NCBI GenBank assembly: GCA_020073245.1
Contig: JAIQFQ010000001.1
Coordinates: 1-64,000, forward strand
Direction of reading: 5' to 3'
From: Terriglobia bacterium
GTDB lineage: Bacteria > Acidobacteriota > Thermoanaerobaculia > Thermoanaerobaculales > Thermoanaerobaculaceae
DNA: 64,000 nt
The notes beneath the pieces are model-generated. The model did not search any database, was not told the origin of the DNA, and saw only the letters and a list, made by a program, of their open reading frames with translations. This document shows positions 35,207 through 44,620 of this stretch, in pieces. Position numbers and translations under genes: made by a program. Within the stretch, counting starts at the first letter, position 1, and each line of letters begins with the position of its first letter.

Positions 35207-36832
35207 ATGCGACACGGCCGACGAAACTGGCTTGCGTGGGGCGTGCTGGCCACCGGCGCAGCGCTGCGGATCGGCCTGGCCGTGGTCATGCCGCCGGGTG
35301 TCGCGTACGACGACCACTTCACGCCGATCCGCGCACTCCTGAAGAACGGGCGCCTGCCGCGACCTGACGAGTGCTGGCAGTGCTATCAGCCACCGCTGTT
35401 CTACGTGATCTCAGGGGGCGTGTTCACCGGCGTATCTCGCGCTGCGGCGGCGTGCGGGCTGTCCGAAGAGGGGGCGACCGGGGCCGCGAAGAAGGCTGTT
35501 CAGCTCGAATCGGCCGTGTTCGGCTGCCTCACGCTGCTGGTCTGCTGGGCCATCCTGCGGCGCGTCGTTCCGGCGGGGTGCCCCGCCACATCTCCTCACG
35601 ACCCAGCCCCGGCGGGCTCTGGGGGCGGGGCGCCGCCGGGCCGGGCCCGCGAGAGCGCCCGGATTGTGCAGGACCATCCTCCGGAGGGGCGGCCCAAGCA
35701 GACGCTGACACACGGTGGCGAAGCTCTCGCGCTCGCGCTGGCGGCGTTCCTGCCCCAACACATCTACATGTCCGCGATGGTGACCAACGATGCGCTGACC
35801 TACCTGGTCGCATCGCTGGCCGTCTGGGCGGCGCTGCGAGCGCACACCGCCGGCTGGCCGATCGGGGCCGCGCTCCTCACAGGCGCGCTGTGCGGGCTCG
35901 CCGTCCTCAGCAAGGCGTATGGGATGGCCACGGCGGCCGCCGTCCTGGGCACGGTCGGACTCGCGGCCGTCACGCGGATCGCCCGACCCGCCGCGGGCGG
36001 GGCGCAGGGGTCCGTCGCCGGGCGCGGCGTGGGCCGGCCGTCGCACGACGCCGCACCGCAGACACCGGGGCGCTACGGGCGCGCGGTGATGCTGGTCGCC
36101 GCGGGGGCGCTGACCGTGGGCATCTGGCCCATCGCCGGCAACCTGCGCCTCTACGGCAAGCCGCACGTGGACAACTTCGATTTCTTCAAGACTGGCATGC
36201 AGACCCAGCCACCGGGATCGCTGGACGCGGTGGAATGGCTCACGTTCCGGCCGGTCGCCCTGCTCCAGCACCCGTGGGTGCACACCTCCACCGTGGACAG
36301 CATCTGGACCGAGCTGTACGCGCGGCTCTGGTTCGAGTACGAGGGGATCATCAGCCTGAAGAACTCCCCGCAGTGGAGCGCGTTCCAGACACGGGTCCTG
36401 CGCGGCGCTGGCGGCTGGACGGCGGCGGCGTGGCGGGAGTTGTTGAGTTACGGCGCCGGCGATGTGCCGGTTGGGCTGGGCTGGTGGGCGCGGGCTTCGT
36501 ATGCTGCGGGGCTGCCGCTGACCGCGATCGTGCTGGCCGGGTTCGCGACGGCCGTCGCGCACCGGCGCCGCTTCGGGCCGGTGCTTCTGCTGCTGCACTT
36601 CTGCGGCTGCCTGTGCGTGCCGCTGGTTCAGACGCTGCGTCTGCCGCATCTCGCCTCGATGAAATCGGCCTTTGCGCTGAGCGCGATCTCCAGCGCGCCG
36701 GTGTTCGGGGCAATGCTGCTGGTGGCGCTCGTGGGCCGGCGACGGACATTGGTCGCGGCCGTGGGCTGGGCCGCGACGGCGATGGTCGCGCTGGCCGACG
36801 TCGGGTACCTTGTGGCTCAGCTTCGCCCATGA
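35207..36832 (+). CDS. GT-C fold membrane glycosyltransferase-like protein
   Basis: The 541-residue protein has about 10 hydrophobic segments. The first loop has VAYDDHFTPIRALLKNG with paired Asp and then PRPDECWQCYQPPLFYVISG, typical of the periplasmic loop of ArnT/PMT-like bacterial proteins. A low-complexity linker rich in Gly/Pro (about 125-155) separates segments 2 and 3. It should use a polyprenyl-linked sugar at the periplasmic face. TAGACT at 35195-35200, only seven bases before the ATG, suggests a leaderless message; no -35 is clear. It differs in sequence from the GT-C protein at 2959. Confidence 0.78.
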   Translation: MRHGRRNWLAWGVLATGAALRIGLAVVMPPGVAYDDHFTPIRALLKNGRLPRPDECWQCYQPPLFYVISGGVFTGVSRAAAACGLSEEGATGAAKKAVQLESAVFGCLTLLVCWAILRRVVPAGCPATSPHDPAPAGSGGGAPPGRARESARIVQDHPPEGRPKQTLTHGGEALALALAAFLPQHIYMSAMVTNDALTYLVASLAVWAALRAHTAGWPIGAALLTGALCGLAVLSKAYGMATAAAVLGTVGLAAVTRIARPAAGGAQGSVAGRGVGRPSHDAAPQTPGRYGRAVMLVAAGALTVGIWPIAGNLRLYGKPHVDNFDFFKTGMQTQPPGSLDAVEWLTFRPVALLQHPWVHTSTVDSIWTELYARLWFEYEGIISLKNSPQWSAFQTRVLRGAGGWTAAAWRELLSYGAGDVPVGLGWWARASYAAGLPLTAIVLAGFATAVAHRRRFGPVLLLLHFCGCLCVPLVQTLRLPHLASMKSAFALSAISSAPVFGAMLLVALVGRRRTLVAAVGWAATAMVALADVGYLVAQLRP

Positions 36833-37051
36833 ATGCCGGTCTCGGATCCCGGCCTGGGGCATGAGCGACCCTTCTCGGTCCAGCTGAAAACCCGGAACCC
36901 TACCCTCGATCCGTGACTCGTTTCAGGGGGCAGGTCAATCCCGGGTCCCGGCCTCGATCTCTATCATCCGCCAGCTATCGGTGTCTTCTCAAGAAAGTCA
37001 ACAAAGTGCAGAGTGCCTCTGATCCGGCTCGCACACACAATTTGGTGTCGT

Positions 37052-40000
37052 CTACCGGTGCATCGTCACGGTCGTCGGGTCGTTGGTCACCCCGTCCACC
37101 ACAGATGCGAACCCGAATACCCCCGATCCCGATTGCACCGTGATCCTCGCGTACCCCCGGTCCATTGCCGTCTGACCGGCCTTGCCGAAAAACGGCTGCG
37201 TCTCCTGCGCCCACTGGCCCTGAGCCAGCGTCACCGGGTACTCCGTGAGCTTCGTCCCCGCCCCGTCGAAGAGTTCCACCAGCACCGTCGCGGTTTCCGT
37301 GCCTGTGTTCACCACGCCGATGTTGCACCGGTAGGTCGGGTTTTCGCTCAACCCGGCGAGGTAGGCGCTCTGCAGCGCTGACAGACCGTCGCTGCTGACC
37401 ACCGCCGGGTAGTCCTGCCCCTGCGTTCCGCTGGGGTAGCACGGCGCGCCCGACGAGACCTGGTTGTAGCTCCGTGCCGTGATGTTCAGCGCCTGGTCGG
37501 AGACGATCTCGAGCGCACCCGAGTTGCTCGCCGGAATCTGGCTGACGACGTCCACGAGTATCGCCTGGCTTTGAGCCGGCACGGAGGTCGTGGTGCTCAC
37601 GACGCCACCACTGCCGTAGAACTTGATCTGCACGTTGGCCGCCACGGCACCGGTGTTGAGCAGGCCGAGGTCGCTCCGCCACTGGCTCTGGTTCTTGCCG
37701 GGGTTGTGGCTCGCCACCGGCACCCAGATGTCGTACACGGGCGCCGACCGCGCCATGGTCACCGTGGTCGGGTCGTTGGTCACCCCGTCCACCACAGATG
37801 CGAACCCGAACACCCCTGATCCCGATTGCACCGTGATCTTCGCGTACCCCCGGTCCATCGCCGTCTGCCCCGCTTTGTTCCTGAACGGCTGCGTCTCCTG
37901 CGACCACTGCCCCGCGACCAACACCACCGGGTACTCCGTGAGCTTCGTCCCCGCCCCGTCGAAGAGCTCCACCAGCACCGTCGCGGTTTCCGTCCCCGTG
38001 TTCACCACGCCGACGTTGCATCGGGTCGAGGAGGTTTCGCTCAACCCCCCGAGGTACCCGCTCTGCGTCGCCGAAAGGCCGTCGCTGCTGACCACCGCCG
38101 GGTAGTCCTGTCCCTGCGTGCCGTTGGGGTAGCACGGCGCGCCCGACGAGACCTGGTTGTAGCTGCGCCCCGTGACCTTCAGCGGCTGGTCCGACAGGAT
38201 CTCGAGCGCCCCCGAGTTGGCCGCCGGGATCTGGTTGACGACGTCCACCAGAATCGCCTGGGTCTGCGGCGGCACGGACGTCGTGGTGCTGACGACGCCA
38301 TCGGTGCCGTAGAACTTGATCTGCACGTTGGCGGCCACGGCGCCGGTGTTGAGCAGGCCGAGGTCGCTCCGCCACTGGCTCTGGTTCTTACCGGGGTTGT
38401 GACTCGCCACCGGAACCCAGACGTCGGAGGTTGGCGCCACCGTTACGGTCGCCGCCGCCGAGGCCGCCTGCCCGCACGAGTTGCTCACCTGCACCCAGTA
38501 GCTCGTCGTCGTTGTCAACGCCGGGGTGGTGAAGCCGCTCGCGTTCGTGCCGACCGGTTGCGAGGTGTCGGTGGAGGCGCCCTGGTACCACTGGTAGGAG
38601 AGGGGCGTGGTGCCGGTGGCGGTCACCGACAGCGTGGCGGTTTGCCCGCTCGCGATCGACTGGCTCTGCGGCTGGGTCGTGATCGAAGGCGAGGTGCAGG
38701 TGCCGCCGGCGGTGGCCGCGTACACCTCGGCCGAGGCATCGCTCGTCACGGTGTTGTGGTTGTTGCCGTTGGGGTTGGTGACGGTGCGGACGGCGAAGTA
38801 GTACAGCGTGGCGGCGTTGAGGCCGCCGACCACGATTGATGAGGCACTCTTGTCCGATGTGACACCGCCGGAGGCGTACGGCCCGCCCGAGGTGGTCGAG
38901 TAGAACGCCTGGTACGCCCCGGTGTTGCCCGTGTAGGCGATCGGCGTCCAGGACAGCGACACCGACGTGTTCGTCGTGGCGCCGGCAGCGACACCCGCAG
39001 GCGCGACGGTCTGGGTGGACTGCCAGTTGCCGCCGACCTGCTTCCCGTTGAGGAAGGCCGTGAGTGTGGCGTCGGTGCTGTACAGGGCGTTGTAGCTCAA
39101 GTCACTCTGGCCGGCGACCAGCAGCACGAGACCCTCCAGCGAGGTCGGGACCGCACCGGAGAGCATGTTGCCGTTGAGGTAGAGGTACTGCAGGTTCGTG
39201 AGGTTGCCGAACTCGCTCGGGATCGGACCCGTGAGCTGATTGCCCCAGAGGTTGAGGGCGACCAAGTCGGTGAGGCTGCCGAGCACGGTCGGGATCGCGC
39301 CCGTGAACTGGTTGCCCTCGAGGCTGAGTGCCCGGAGTTGGGTGAGGTTGCCTAGTTCGACCGGGATCGGGCCCGAGAGCTGGTTACCGTAGAGCTCGAG
39401 ATACTGCAGGTTGGGGAGACTGCCGAGTTGCGGCGGGATCGGGCCCGTGAGCTGGTTTGCGAAGAGCTGAATGTACGTTAGGTTGGAGAGGCCGGCGAGT
39501 GCGGTCGGGATCGAGCCCGAGAGTTGGTTGGTGTGGAGGAAGAGGCCCTGCAGGCTGGTGAGGCTCCCGAGCTGCGTCGGGATCGAGCCCGTGAGCTGGT
39601 TGGTGTCGAGGTCGAGGTATTGCAGGTTGGTGAGGCTGCCGAGCTGCGTCGGGATCGAGCCCGTGAGCTGGTTGCCCTCGAGGCCGAGGGTCACCAGGTT
39701 GCTGAGGCTGCCGAGCTGCGTCGGAATCGAGCCCGTGAGGTGGTTGGAGTAGAGCTCGAGATCCTGCAGGTTGGCGAGGTTGCCGAGCGCGGTCGGGATC
39801 GACCCGGTGAGCTGGTTGGCATAGAGGGAAAGATCCTGCAGGTTGGTGAGGTTCCCGAGCTGCGTCGGGATCCCGCCGGACAGCTGGTTGTCGCCCAGGT
39901 CGAGGTGTTGCAGGCTGGTGAGGTTACCGAGTTGCGTCGGGATCGAGCCCGTGAGCTTGTTACCGTTGAGCCAGAGGTATTGCAGCTTGCTGAGGCTGCC

Positions 40001-40399
40001 GAGTTGCGTCGGAATCGAGCCCGCGAGCTTGTTGGTGGAGAGGTAGAAGAACTGCAGGTTGGTGAGGTTGCCGAGGGTTGTCGGCAGCGAGCCGGTAAGG
40101 TTGTTATTGGAGAGGCCCAAATACTGCACCGTCGTCGCGCCGTCGTCGCAGGTCACCCCGAACCAGGTGCACTCCGTGCCGGCCGCCCCGTTCCAGTTCG
40201 TCTTGTTCGTCCAGCCTGCCCCGTTGGTGCTGATGTAGAGATCGAGGAGCGCCCGTCGTTCGGCGTTGGGGATCCCGGCGGCCTGGACCCCGATGGACTG
40301 GGCCACCGCCCCGGGTGCCGGCTCCGTCGCCTGCGCCAGCGGAGCCACAACCGCCGCCCCTGCCATCACGAACGCACACACGACGCACGTTGCTCTCAT
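37052..40399 (-). CDS. large exported LRR/FN3/Ig-like surface protein
   Basis: The 1115-residue protein starts at ATG 40399 (GAGGAGGGG upstream) with a Sec signal (about 1-25). Order: an N-terminal LRR cap (about 40-90, with a Cys-flanked TECTWFGVTCDD), 14 leucine-rich repeats of 24 residues of the plant-like LxxLxLxxNxLxGxIP type (about 90-430), an FN3 domain (about 470-560), an Ig-like domain (about 565-655) and two C-terminal repeats of 226 residues each (unit 1 ends at about 37748, unit 2 at 37055). The repeat (WVPVASHNPGKNQSQWRSD) is common in secreted Acidobacteriota proteins. It is probably an adhesin or surface-binding protein. Its upstream 386 bases hold nothing recognised. Confidence 0.88.
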   Translation of the reverse strand: MRATCVVCAFVMAGAAVVAPLAQATEPAPGAVAQSIGVQAAGIPNAERRALLDLYISTNGAGWTNKTNWNGAAGTECTWFGVTCDDGATTVQYLGLSNNNLTGSLPTTLGNLTNLQFFYLSTNKLAGSIPTQLGSLSKLQYLWLNGNKLTGSIPTQLGNLTSLQHLDLGDNQLSGGIPTQLGNLTNLQDLSLYANQLTGSIPTALGNLANLQDLELYSNHLTGSIPTQLGSLSNLVTLGLEGNQLTGSIPTQLGSLTNLQYLDLDTNQLTGSIPTQLGSLTSLQGLFLHTNQLSGSIPTALAGLSNLTYIQLFANQLTGPIPPQLGSLPNLQYLELYGNQLSGPIPVELGNLTQLRALSLEGNQFTGAIPTVLGSLTDLVALNLWGNQLTGPIPSEFGNLTNLQYLYLNGNMLSGAVPTSLEGLVLLVAGQSDLSYNALYSTDATLTAFLNGKQVGGNWQSTQTVAPAGVAAGATTNTSVSLSWTPIAYTGNTGAYQAFYSTTSGGPYASGGVTSDKSASSIVVGGLNAATLYYFAVRTVTNPNGNNHNTVTSDASAEVYAATAGGTCTSPSITTQPQSQSIASGQTATLSVTATGTTPLSYQWYQGASTDTSQPVGTNASGFTTPALTTTTSYWVQVSNSCGQAASAAATVTVAPTSDVWVPVASHNPGKNQSQWRSDLGLLNTGAVAANVQIKFYGTDGVVSTTTSVPPQTQAILVDVVNQIPAANSGALEILSDQPLKVTGRSYNQVSSGAPCYPNGTQGQDYPAVVSSDGLSATQSGYLGGLSETSSTRCNVGVVNTGTETATVLVELFDGAGTKLTEYPVVLVAGQWSQETQPFRNKAGQTAMDRGYAKITVQSGSGVFGFASVVDGVTNDPTTVTMARSAPVYDIWVPVASHNPGKNQSQWRSDLGLLNTGAVAANVQIKFYGSGGVVSTTTSVPAQSQAILVDVVSQIPASNSGALEIVSDQALNITARSYNQVSSGAPCYPSGTQGQDYPAVVSSDGLSALQSAYLAGLSENPTYRCNIGVVNTGTETATVLVELFDGAGTKLTEYPVTLAQGQWAQETQPFFGKAGQTAMDRGYARITVQSGSGVFGFASVVDGVTNDPTTVTMHR
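37055..38425 (-). repeat. tandem duplication of a 226-codon unit (period 693 bases)
   Basis: Unit 1 lies at 37748-38425 and unit 2 at 37055-37732. They are nearly alike in DNA (blocks such as GGGCGGAGCGACCTCGGCCT on the minus strand recur) and in protein, pointing to a recent duplication or ongoing conversion. They encode the last 450 residues of the LRR protein. Confidence 0.85.
39130..40125 (-). repeat. 14 tandem 72-base LRR-coding repeats
   Basis: A 72-base period encodes 24-residue leucine-rich repeats. Several neighbouring copies differ at only a few bases (for example those ending in GSIPTQLG), suggesting recent unequal exchange. Confidence 0.88.
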
Positions 40400-40785
40400 G
40401 ACCCCTCCTCTGGGACCGCGCAACACGTTTGCTCAGCCTCGTCCGCAACCGAACCCGCAGTACCACCGGGCCGGCACGACACGGGCGGGCGGCTTGCCGC
40501 CGTGGCCGACTCGAACGGGTGACGTGCACCCCGACCCACCCCCCGTCTACCCTGCAGACGACCCGAGAATGCGAACACCGTATCTTCTCTCTCCCCCGCG
40601 ACAAGGACCTTGGCTGACGGTGGCAAAGCGGCTGAGCCGCAGCTAATCTGCGACACCCGTCGGGACGTGTCAAGTGCAACGAACACGAAACACGGCGCGT
40701 CGCCGGAGACAGGCTGACCGCGCGCAAGGCCGCCAGGCGAGAGCCCGTGCCGAAAAGGGATCTCTTCTGCCTTGACTCCACATCC
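40400..40785. other. intergenic region upstream of the LRR gene, nothing recognised
   Basis: These 386 bases hold the promoter of the LRR gene and the 3' end of the flavoprotein transcript. No clear -10/-35 pair or hairpin was found. Confidence 0.35.
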
Positions 40786-41958
40786 TCAGTCGAAGATCGG
40801 CGAGGCCACGGGCTGGGTCGGCGTTGCGAGCAACCAGTACGGCGCCAGACCGATCATCGCGGCCAGTGCCCTGGGCGGCGACACCGTTCCGCTGATCATC
40901 CCCATGAATAGATTGCTTACCAGCCGGTTTCGCACGCCGAACCGGAACCCGAGACGGGGCGACGTGTAGAACAGGCGGGCGGCGAGGCGTGCCGCCGCCA
41001 GGTCGAACCTGAGGCCGCGCATCGCTCCGTCGTACGAGCCGAGCGCGCCCTTCCGATCCAGGCTCGCGATGATCGTGTCCGCCGCCAGGTTGCCGCTCCT
41101 GATCGCGAAGTAGATCCCTTCGCCATACAGCGCATCCCCCACTCCGGCGGCGTCACCCACGAGCACCACGCCGCGCGAAGTCAGCCGTCGCGCCACCGGC
41201 CGAACAGGGATGAAGAGCGCCTTGACGGCGATCCGTTCGTACCCGCGGAGGATGCGGTAGTGCGCGACAAAGGTCTCGAGGAGCCCCCGCATGTTCAGGT
41301 TGTCCGGACGCTTGAAGAACCGGTACAGCCCGATGTTCAGGTGGTCGCGTTTCGGGAAAACCCATCCGTAGCCGGCCGGGATCACGCCGAGGTCGAAGAT
41401 GCACGCGTCGCCCAGGAGGTCGAGCATGCCGGGCGCCGGCCACAGCAACGCCTCGATGGCGGGCACGAGTTGCGGGGTCGCGCGGGGAAACAGTTGCTTC
41501 CGGACCCTGCTGTAGACGCCGTCCGCTCCGACGAGCACTCGCGCCGTGACGGCGCCGCTCGACGTCCTTACCTCGATCAGCCCGCCGCGCGGCTCGAAGC
41601 TCTCGAACGCTTCGTGCTCTCGAAGCACCGCGCCCGCGGCCACGGCCTTCTGTGCCATGAAACCGTCGAGCACGGCGCGCTGAGTCATGGCCCCGATCCC
41701 TGACCGCTCGCACCGCACGGGGTGCGCACCGTCGTACGCGATGAACGCAGCGCCGACCTGGCGCTCGAGAACCGGCGACAACGAAAATGGCGCCTCTCGC
41801 AGAGCTTTCGCCGAGAGCCCGCCGCCGCAGACCTTGTGACGGGGCAGCGCCTCCTTCTCGAGCATCAGGACACGAACACCAGCCGAGGCGAGACGGTACG
41901 CAGCCGTGTTTCCGGCCGGTCCGCAGCCGACCACGACGACGTCGAACTCGGGCGTCAC
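40786..41958 (-). CDS. geranylgeranyl reductase family flavoprotein
   Basis: The 390-residue protein starts at GTG 41958 with a FAD-binding GCGPAGNTAAYRLASAG (about 11-27), the CGGGLSAKAL block that marks the geranylgeranyl reductase/BchP group, the second FAD motif GVVLVGDAAGVGDALYGEGI, and a C-terminal hydrophobic tail that could touch the membrane. Relatives saturate isoprenoid chains of quinones, lipids or carotenoids. No substrate is evident here. A diverging lipid kinase gene lies 76 bases away. Because it has no strong ribosome site, a start a little downstream is possible. Confidence 0.88.
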   Translation of the reverse strand: MTPEFDVVVVGCGPAGNTAAYRLASAGVRVLMLEKEALPRHKVCGGGLSAKALREAPFSLSPVLERQVGAAFIAYDGAHPVRCERSGIGAMTQRAVLDGFMAQKAVAAGAVLREHEAFESFEPRGGLIEVRTSSGAVTARVLVGADGVYSRVRKQLFPRATPQLVPAIEALLWPAPGMLDLLGDACIFDLGVIPAGYGWVFPKRDHLNIGLYRFFKRPDNLNMRGLLETFVAHYRILRGYERIAVKALFIPVRPVARRLTSRGVVLVGDAAGVGDALYGEGIYFAIRSGNLAADTIIASLDRKGALGSYDGAMRGLRFDLAAARLAARLFYTSPRLGFRFGVRNRLVSNLFMGMISGTVSPPRALAAMIGLAPYWLLATPTQPVASPIFD

Positions 41959-42022
41959 CGCAGGATGATACCCCGTCGCGAGCCGGTCTCGCTCGCAGTT
42001 CCAGCGGCAGGCCCACGTCCCG

Positions 42023-42028
42023 TATACT
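42023..42028 (+). promoter_or_regulatory. -10 box of the lipid kinase gene, leaderless-type
   Basis: TATACT ends seven bases before GTG 42035, so transcription should begin at or very near the start codon. No -35 box of good quality is seen. Confidence 0.5.
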
Positions 42029-42034
42029 CCCGCC

Positions 42035-42910
42035 GTGCTCCTCATCGTGAACCCCGCCGCCGCAGGCGGCAGCGTTGGCCGGCAATGGTCGCGTCTTCAC
42101 CGCCGTTTGCGCAGCGCCGGGTTCGACCCGCCTCTGGTGCTCACCGAGGCCCCCGGTCATGCGACCGAGCTCGCCGCCGAGGCCGTGCGCCACGGAGAAA
42201 CACTCGTGGTGGCAGCGGGCGGCGACGGCACGATCTGTGAGATCGTCCAGGGCCTGCATGACGCCGGCGGCGCCACCCTCGGCATCCTGCCTCTCGGAAC
42301 GGGCAACGACGCCGCCCGCACCTTGGCCCTGCCGCTGCGCCTCGAGCCTGCGGCGCAGGCGATCATGGCGGGACACGTCCGCCGCGTGGACCTGATGAAG
42401 GCAGGCGACCGCGTCGTGCTCAACGCGATCGGCATCGGGCTGCTCGGCGCGATCAACGTCAACGCGGCTTCGATCAAGCTCGTGCGCGGCATCGCGGCAT
42501 ACCTCGCGGCTGCCGCAGGCACGCTCTTCCGGTACCAGTGTCCGGAGATCACACTCACGAGCGGCTCGTTCACCTACGAGGGAGCGATGACGATCCTCGC
42601 GGTCCACAACGGCGTGACCACCGGCGGCGGCTTCCGGCTGACGCCGGCTGCGATCCCCGACGACCGGCAGCTGGACGCGTTGCTCGTCGAGGCCACGGGC
42701 GTGCCCGTAAGGCTCGGCCGCCTTGTCGCCGCCGTGCGGGGCACACTCCCCAAGAAGCCCGGTTCCCACGAGCTGCGGTTCACCCGCCTCGACCTGCGGA
42801 CGGACGTCCGGATCCCGTGCCACTTCGACGGCAACGCAGCGTACATCGAGCCACCCGGGATGACCTTCGAGGTGCTCCCTTCGGCGCAGGAAGTGATCGC
42901 CGCGGCGTGA
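42035..42910 (+). CDS. diacylglycerol kinase family lipid kinase
   Basis: The 291-residue protein matches the DAGK/YegS/sphingosine-kinase fold: LLIVNPAAAGGSVGRQW at the start, the ATP-binding GGDGTICEIVQGL (about 63-75) and the LPLGTGNDAARTL block (about 86-98). It phosphorylates a lipid such as diacylglycerol or a related alcohol in the inner membrane leaflet. The C-terminal half is the beta-sandwich with FDGNAAYIEPP. It is diverging from the isoprenoid reductase, so both may act on membrane lipids. The third polypurine repeat follows the stop. Confidence 0.92.
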   Translation: MLLIVNPAAAGGSVGRQWSRLHRRLRSAGFDPPLVLTEAPGHATELAAEAVRHGETLVVAAGGDGTICEIVQGLHDAGGATLGILPLGTGNDAARTLALPLRLEPAAQAIMAGHVRRVDLMKAGDRVVLNAIGIGLLGAINVNAASIKLVRGIAAYLAAAAGTLFRYQCPEITLTSGSFTYEGAMTILAVHNGVTTGGGFRLTPAAIPDDRQLDALLVEATGVPVRLGRLVAAVRGTLPKKPGSHELRFTRLDLRTDVRIPCHFDGNAAYIEPPGMTFEVLPSAQEVIAAA

Positions 42911-43012
42911 GACGGTGACAACGGGTAGAGGGTAGAAGGAAGAGGGTAGAGGAACGACAGGACCTGGCCTTCGTCTTTCGTCTTCCCTCTTCCGTCTTCC
43001 CTGCGCCGCTGC
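42911..43012. repeat. purine/pyrimidine inverted repeat, copy 3
   Basis: Purine arm at 42921-42955 (GGGTAGAGGGTAGAAGGAAG) and pyrimidine arm at 42970-43002 (CGTCTTCCCTCTTCCGTCTT). It lies between convergent genes, right after the lipid kinase stop. See copies at 9252 and 13204. Confidence 0.65.
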
Positions 43013-43017
43013 AGTGG

Positions 43018-44388
43018 TCAGATGTTGCGCACCTCCAGGCCGTACCCCTTCTTCCGGTCCTCGGCCTTCAGGAGAAGGGCGAAGACGAGGGCCAGAACCG
43101 CAAAGCCGGTGAAGATCATCATCGGCAGCGTGTAGTTGTAGGTGACGACGGTCTGACCGTCGACGACCCTCGTCCCGGTGATGCAGAACCTGTACAGGAC
43201 CCAGCCGATGAGGGCCGGAACGCCCATGAGGCCCCAGTTCTGGACCCAGAAGATCAGCGCGTAGGCGGTGCCGAGCTGTTTCTCCGGGATGATCTTGGGC
43301 ACCGAGGGCCACATCGCGGATGGCACCAGCGAGAAACCGACGCCGAGGATCACCGTCAGCACGAGCGCGATCGGCCAGTAGGTCAGGAACGGGATGGTGA
43401 ACAGCACGTGGACGAAGATCAGCAGGCACGAGCCGAGGATCATGATGCTGGCTCCCCTGCCCTTGCGGTCGTACACGTTGCCGAACAGCGGGGTCAGGAG
43501 GATCGTCCCGAACGGCAGAACGCTCGGGATGATGCCCGCGAGGCTCTCCTGGACGTGGAACTTCTGGACCATGAGATCGCTGGCGTACTTCAGGAACGGG
43601 AACACCGCGGAGTAGAAAAGCACGCACAGGGTGGCGATGTACCAGAACCCCCTGTTCCTGACGATGAGGCCGAAGTCGGAAAGCCGGAAGGCGTCCTCGT
43701 CCTTCGGCGAGCGCCCGGCGGCCGCCTCCGAGGCGTCGAGTCTTCTGTCCATGACGCAGTAGAACAGGAACGAGAGCAGGCCGATGCAGAGCAGGACGAG
43801 GCCGAGCAGGATGGGAGCCGCGACCGATTTGAAGTGCACGGCCAGGGGAGGGCTCGCCCCGAGCGCCAACGCCGTGCCGATGCGGGCGGTCGCCAGCTGG
43901 AGTCCCATCGCCAGGGCGACCTCCTTGCCCTTGAACCACTTGACGATGATCTTCGTGGCGGTGATCCCCGCCACCTCGACGCCGACCCCGAAGATGGCGA
44001 AGCCGACAGCGGCGAACATCACTTGGGCCTTCCAGCCGAGGATCGTCATGCCGTCGAGGGCGTGGGTGCTCACGGCAAAGTACTTGAGCGCCGTGCCGAC
44101 GACCATGACGATCGCGGCGGCCACGCCTGTGAAGCGCATGCCCATCTTGTCGAGGACGATCCCCCCGAAAATGAGCATCAGGAGGAAGACGTTGAACCAG
44201 CCATAGGCGCTCGTGAAAAATCCGTACTCCTTGCTGTTCCACGCGAGCTGCTGCTCGAGCAGCGGCTTCAGGGGCGACATAACGTCAGCGATGAAGTACC
44301 CGCACAACATCGTGAACGCGACGACGGCGAGGGCGGTCCACCGGGCGGCCTTCGAATCGCGGAGCGAGGCCTGGATCGTTTCAACCAT
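43018..44388 (-). CDS. MFS transporter (OFA/MFSD1-like)
   Basis: The 456-residue protein has 12 membrane segments. Segment 1 has GYFIADVMSPLKPLLEQQ, a loop has FGGIVLDKMGMR (motif A-like) and segment 5 has FGVGVEVAGITATKIIVKWF. The pattern fits bacterial relatives of the MFSD1/oxalate-formate group. AGGAGGAACG before ATG 44388 is a good ribosome site. Substrates of bacterial members are not known; MFSD1 exports dipeptides from lysosomes. The final residues (DRKKGYGLEVRNI) are cytoplasmic. Confidence 0.88.
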   Translation of the reverse strand: MVETIQASLRDSKAARWTALAVVAFTMLCGYFIADVMSPLKPLLEQQLAWNSKEYGFFTSAYGWFNVFLLMLIFGGIVLDKMGMRFTGVAAAIVMVVGTALKYFAVSTHALDGMTILGWKAQVMFAAVGFAIFGVGVEVAGITATKIIVKWFKGKEVALAMGLQLATARIGTALALGASPPLAVHFKSVAAPILLGLVLLCIGLLSFLFYCVMDRRLDASEAAAGRSPKDEDAFRLSDFGLIVRNRGFWYIATLCVLFYSAVFPFLKYASDLMVQKFHVQESLAGIIPSVLPFGTILLTPLFGNVYDRKGRGASIMILGSCLLIFVHVLFTIPFLTYWPIALVLTVILGVGFSLVPSAMWPSVPKIIPEKQLGTAYALIFWVQNWGLMGVPALIGWVLYRFCITGTRVVDGQTVVTYNYTLPMMIFTGFAVLALVFALLLKAEDRKKGYGLEVRNI

Positions 44389-44620
44389 CGTTCCTCCTGA
44401 GGGGTGAGCGGCATCCCCGGCCTGACCTCCCGCCGGGCCGGTTGCCAGGGGTTGAGCTCGGCGGCGCGATTTGCGTCGTGGGCACGTTGCGCGATCTTAC
44501 CCCAGCACCGCACAGACAGCGAGGATCGTCCCGTGGGCTCGCCGGCGCACCGAGCATCGGCTCACATCTCGCGAAGCGACACGTTCGGCTCGAGCGCGCC
44601 GTCCACCCGGGTGAGAGGCG

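Noticed and set aside
39130..40125. Regular 72-base repeats, at first sight like a repeat array
   Set aside because: They are not CRISPR: there are no unique spacers and the repeats encode leucine-rich repeats in frame.
41153..44242. Long minus-strand open frame overlapping the flavoprotein, lipid kinase and MFS genes
   Set aside because: It covers three clear genes in other frames and lacks domains.
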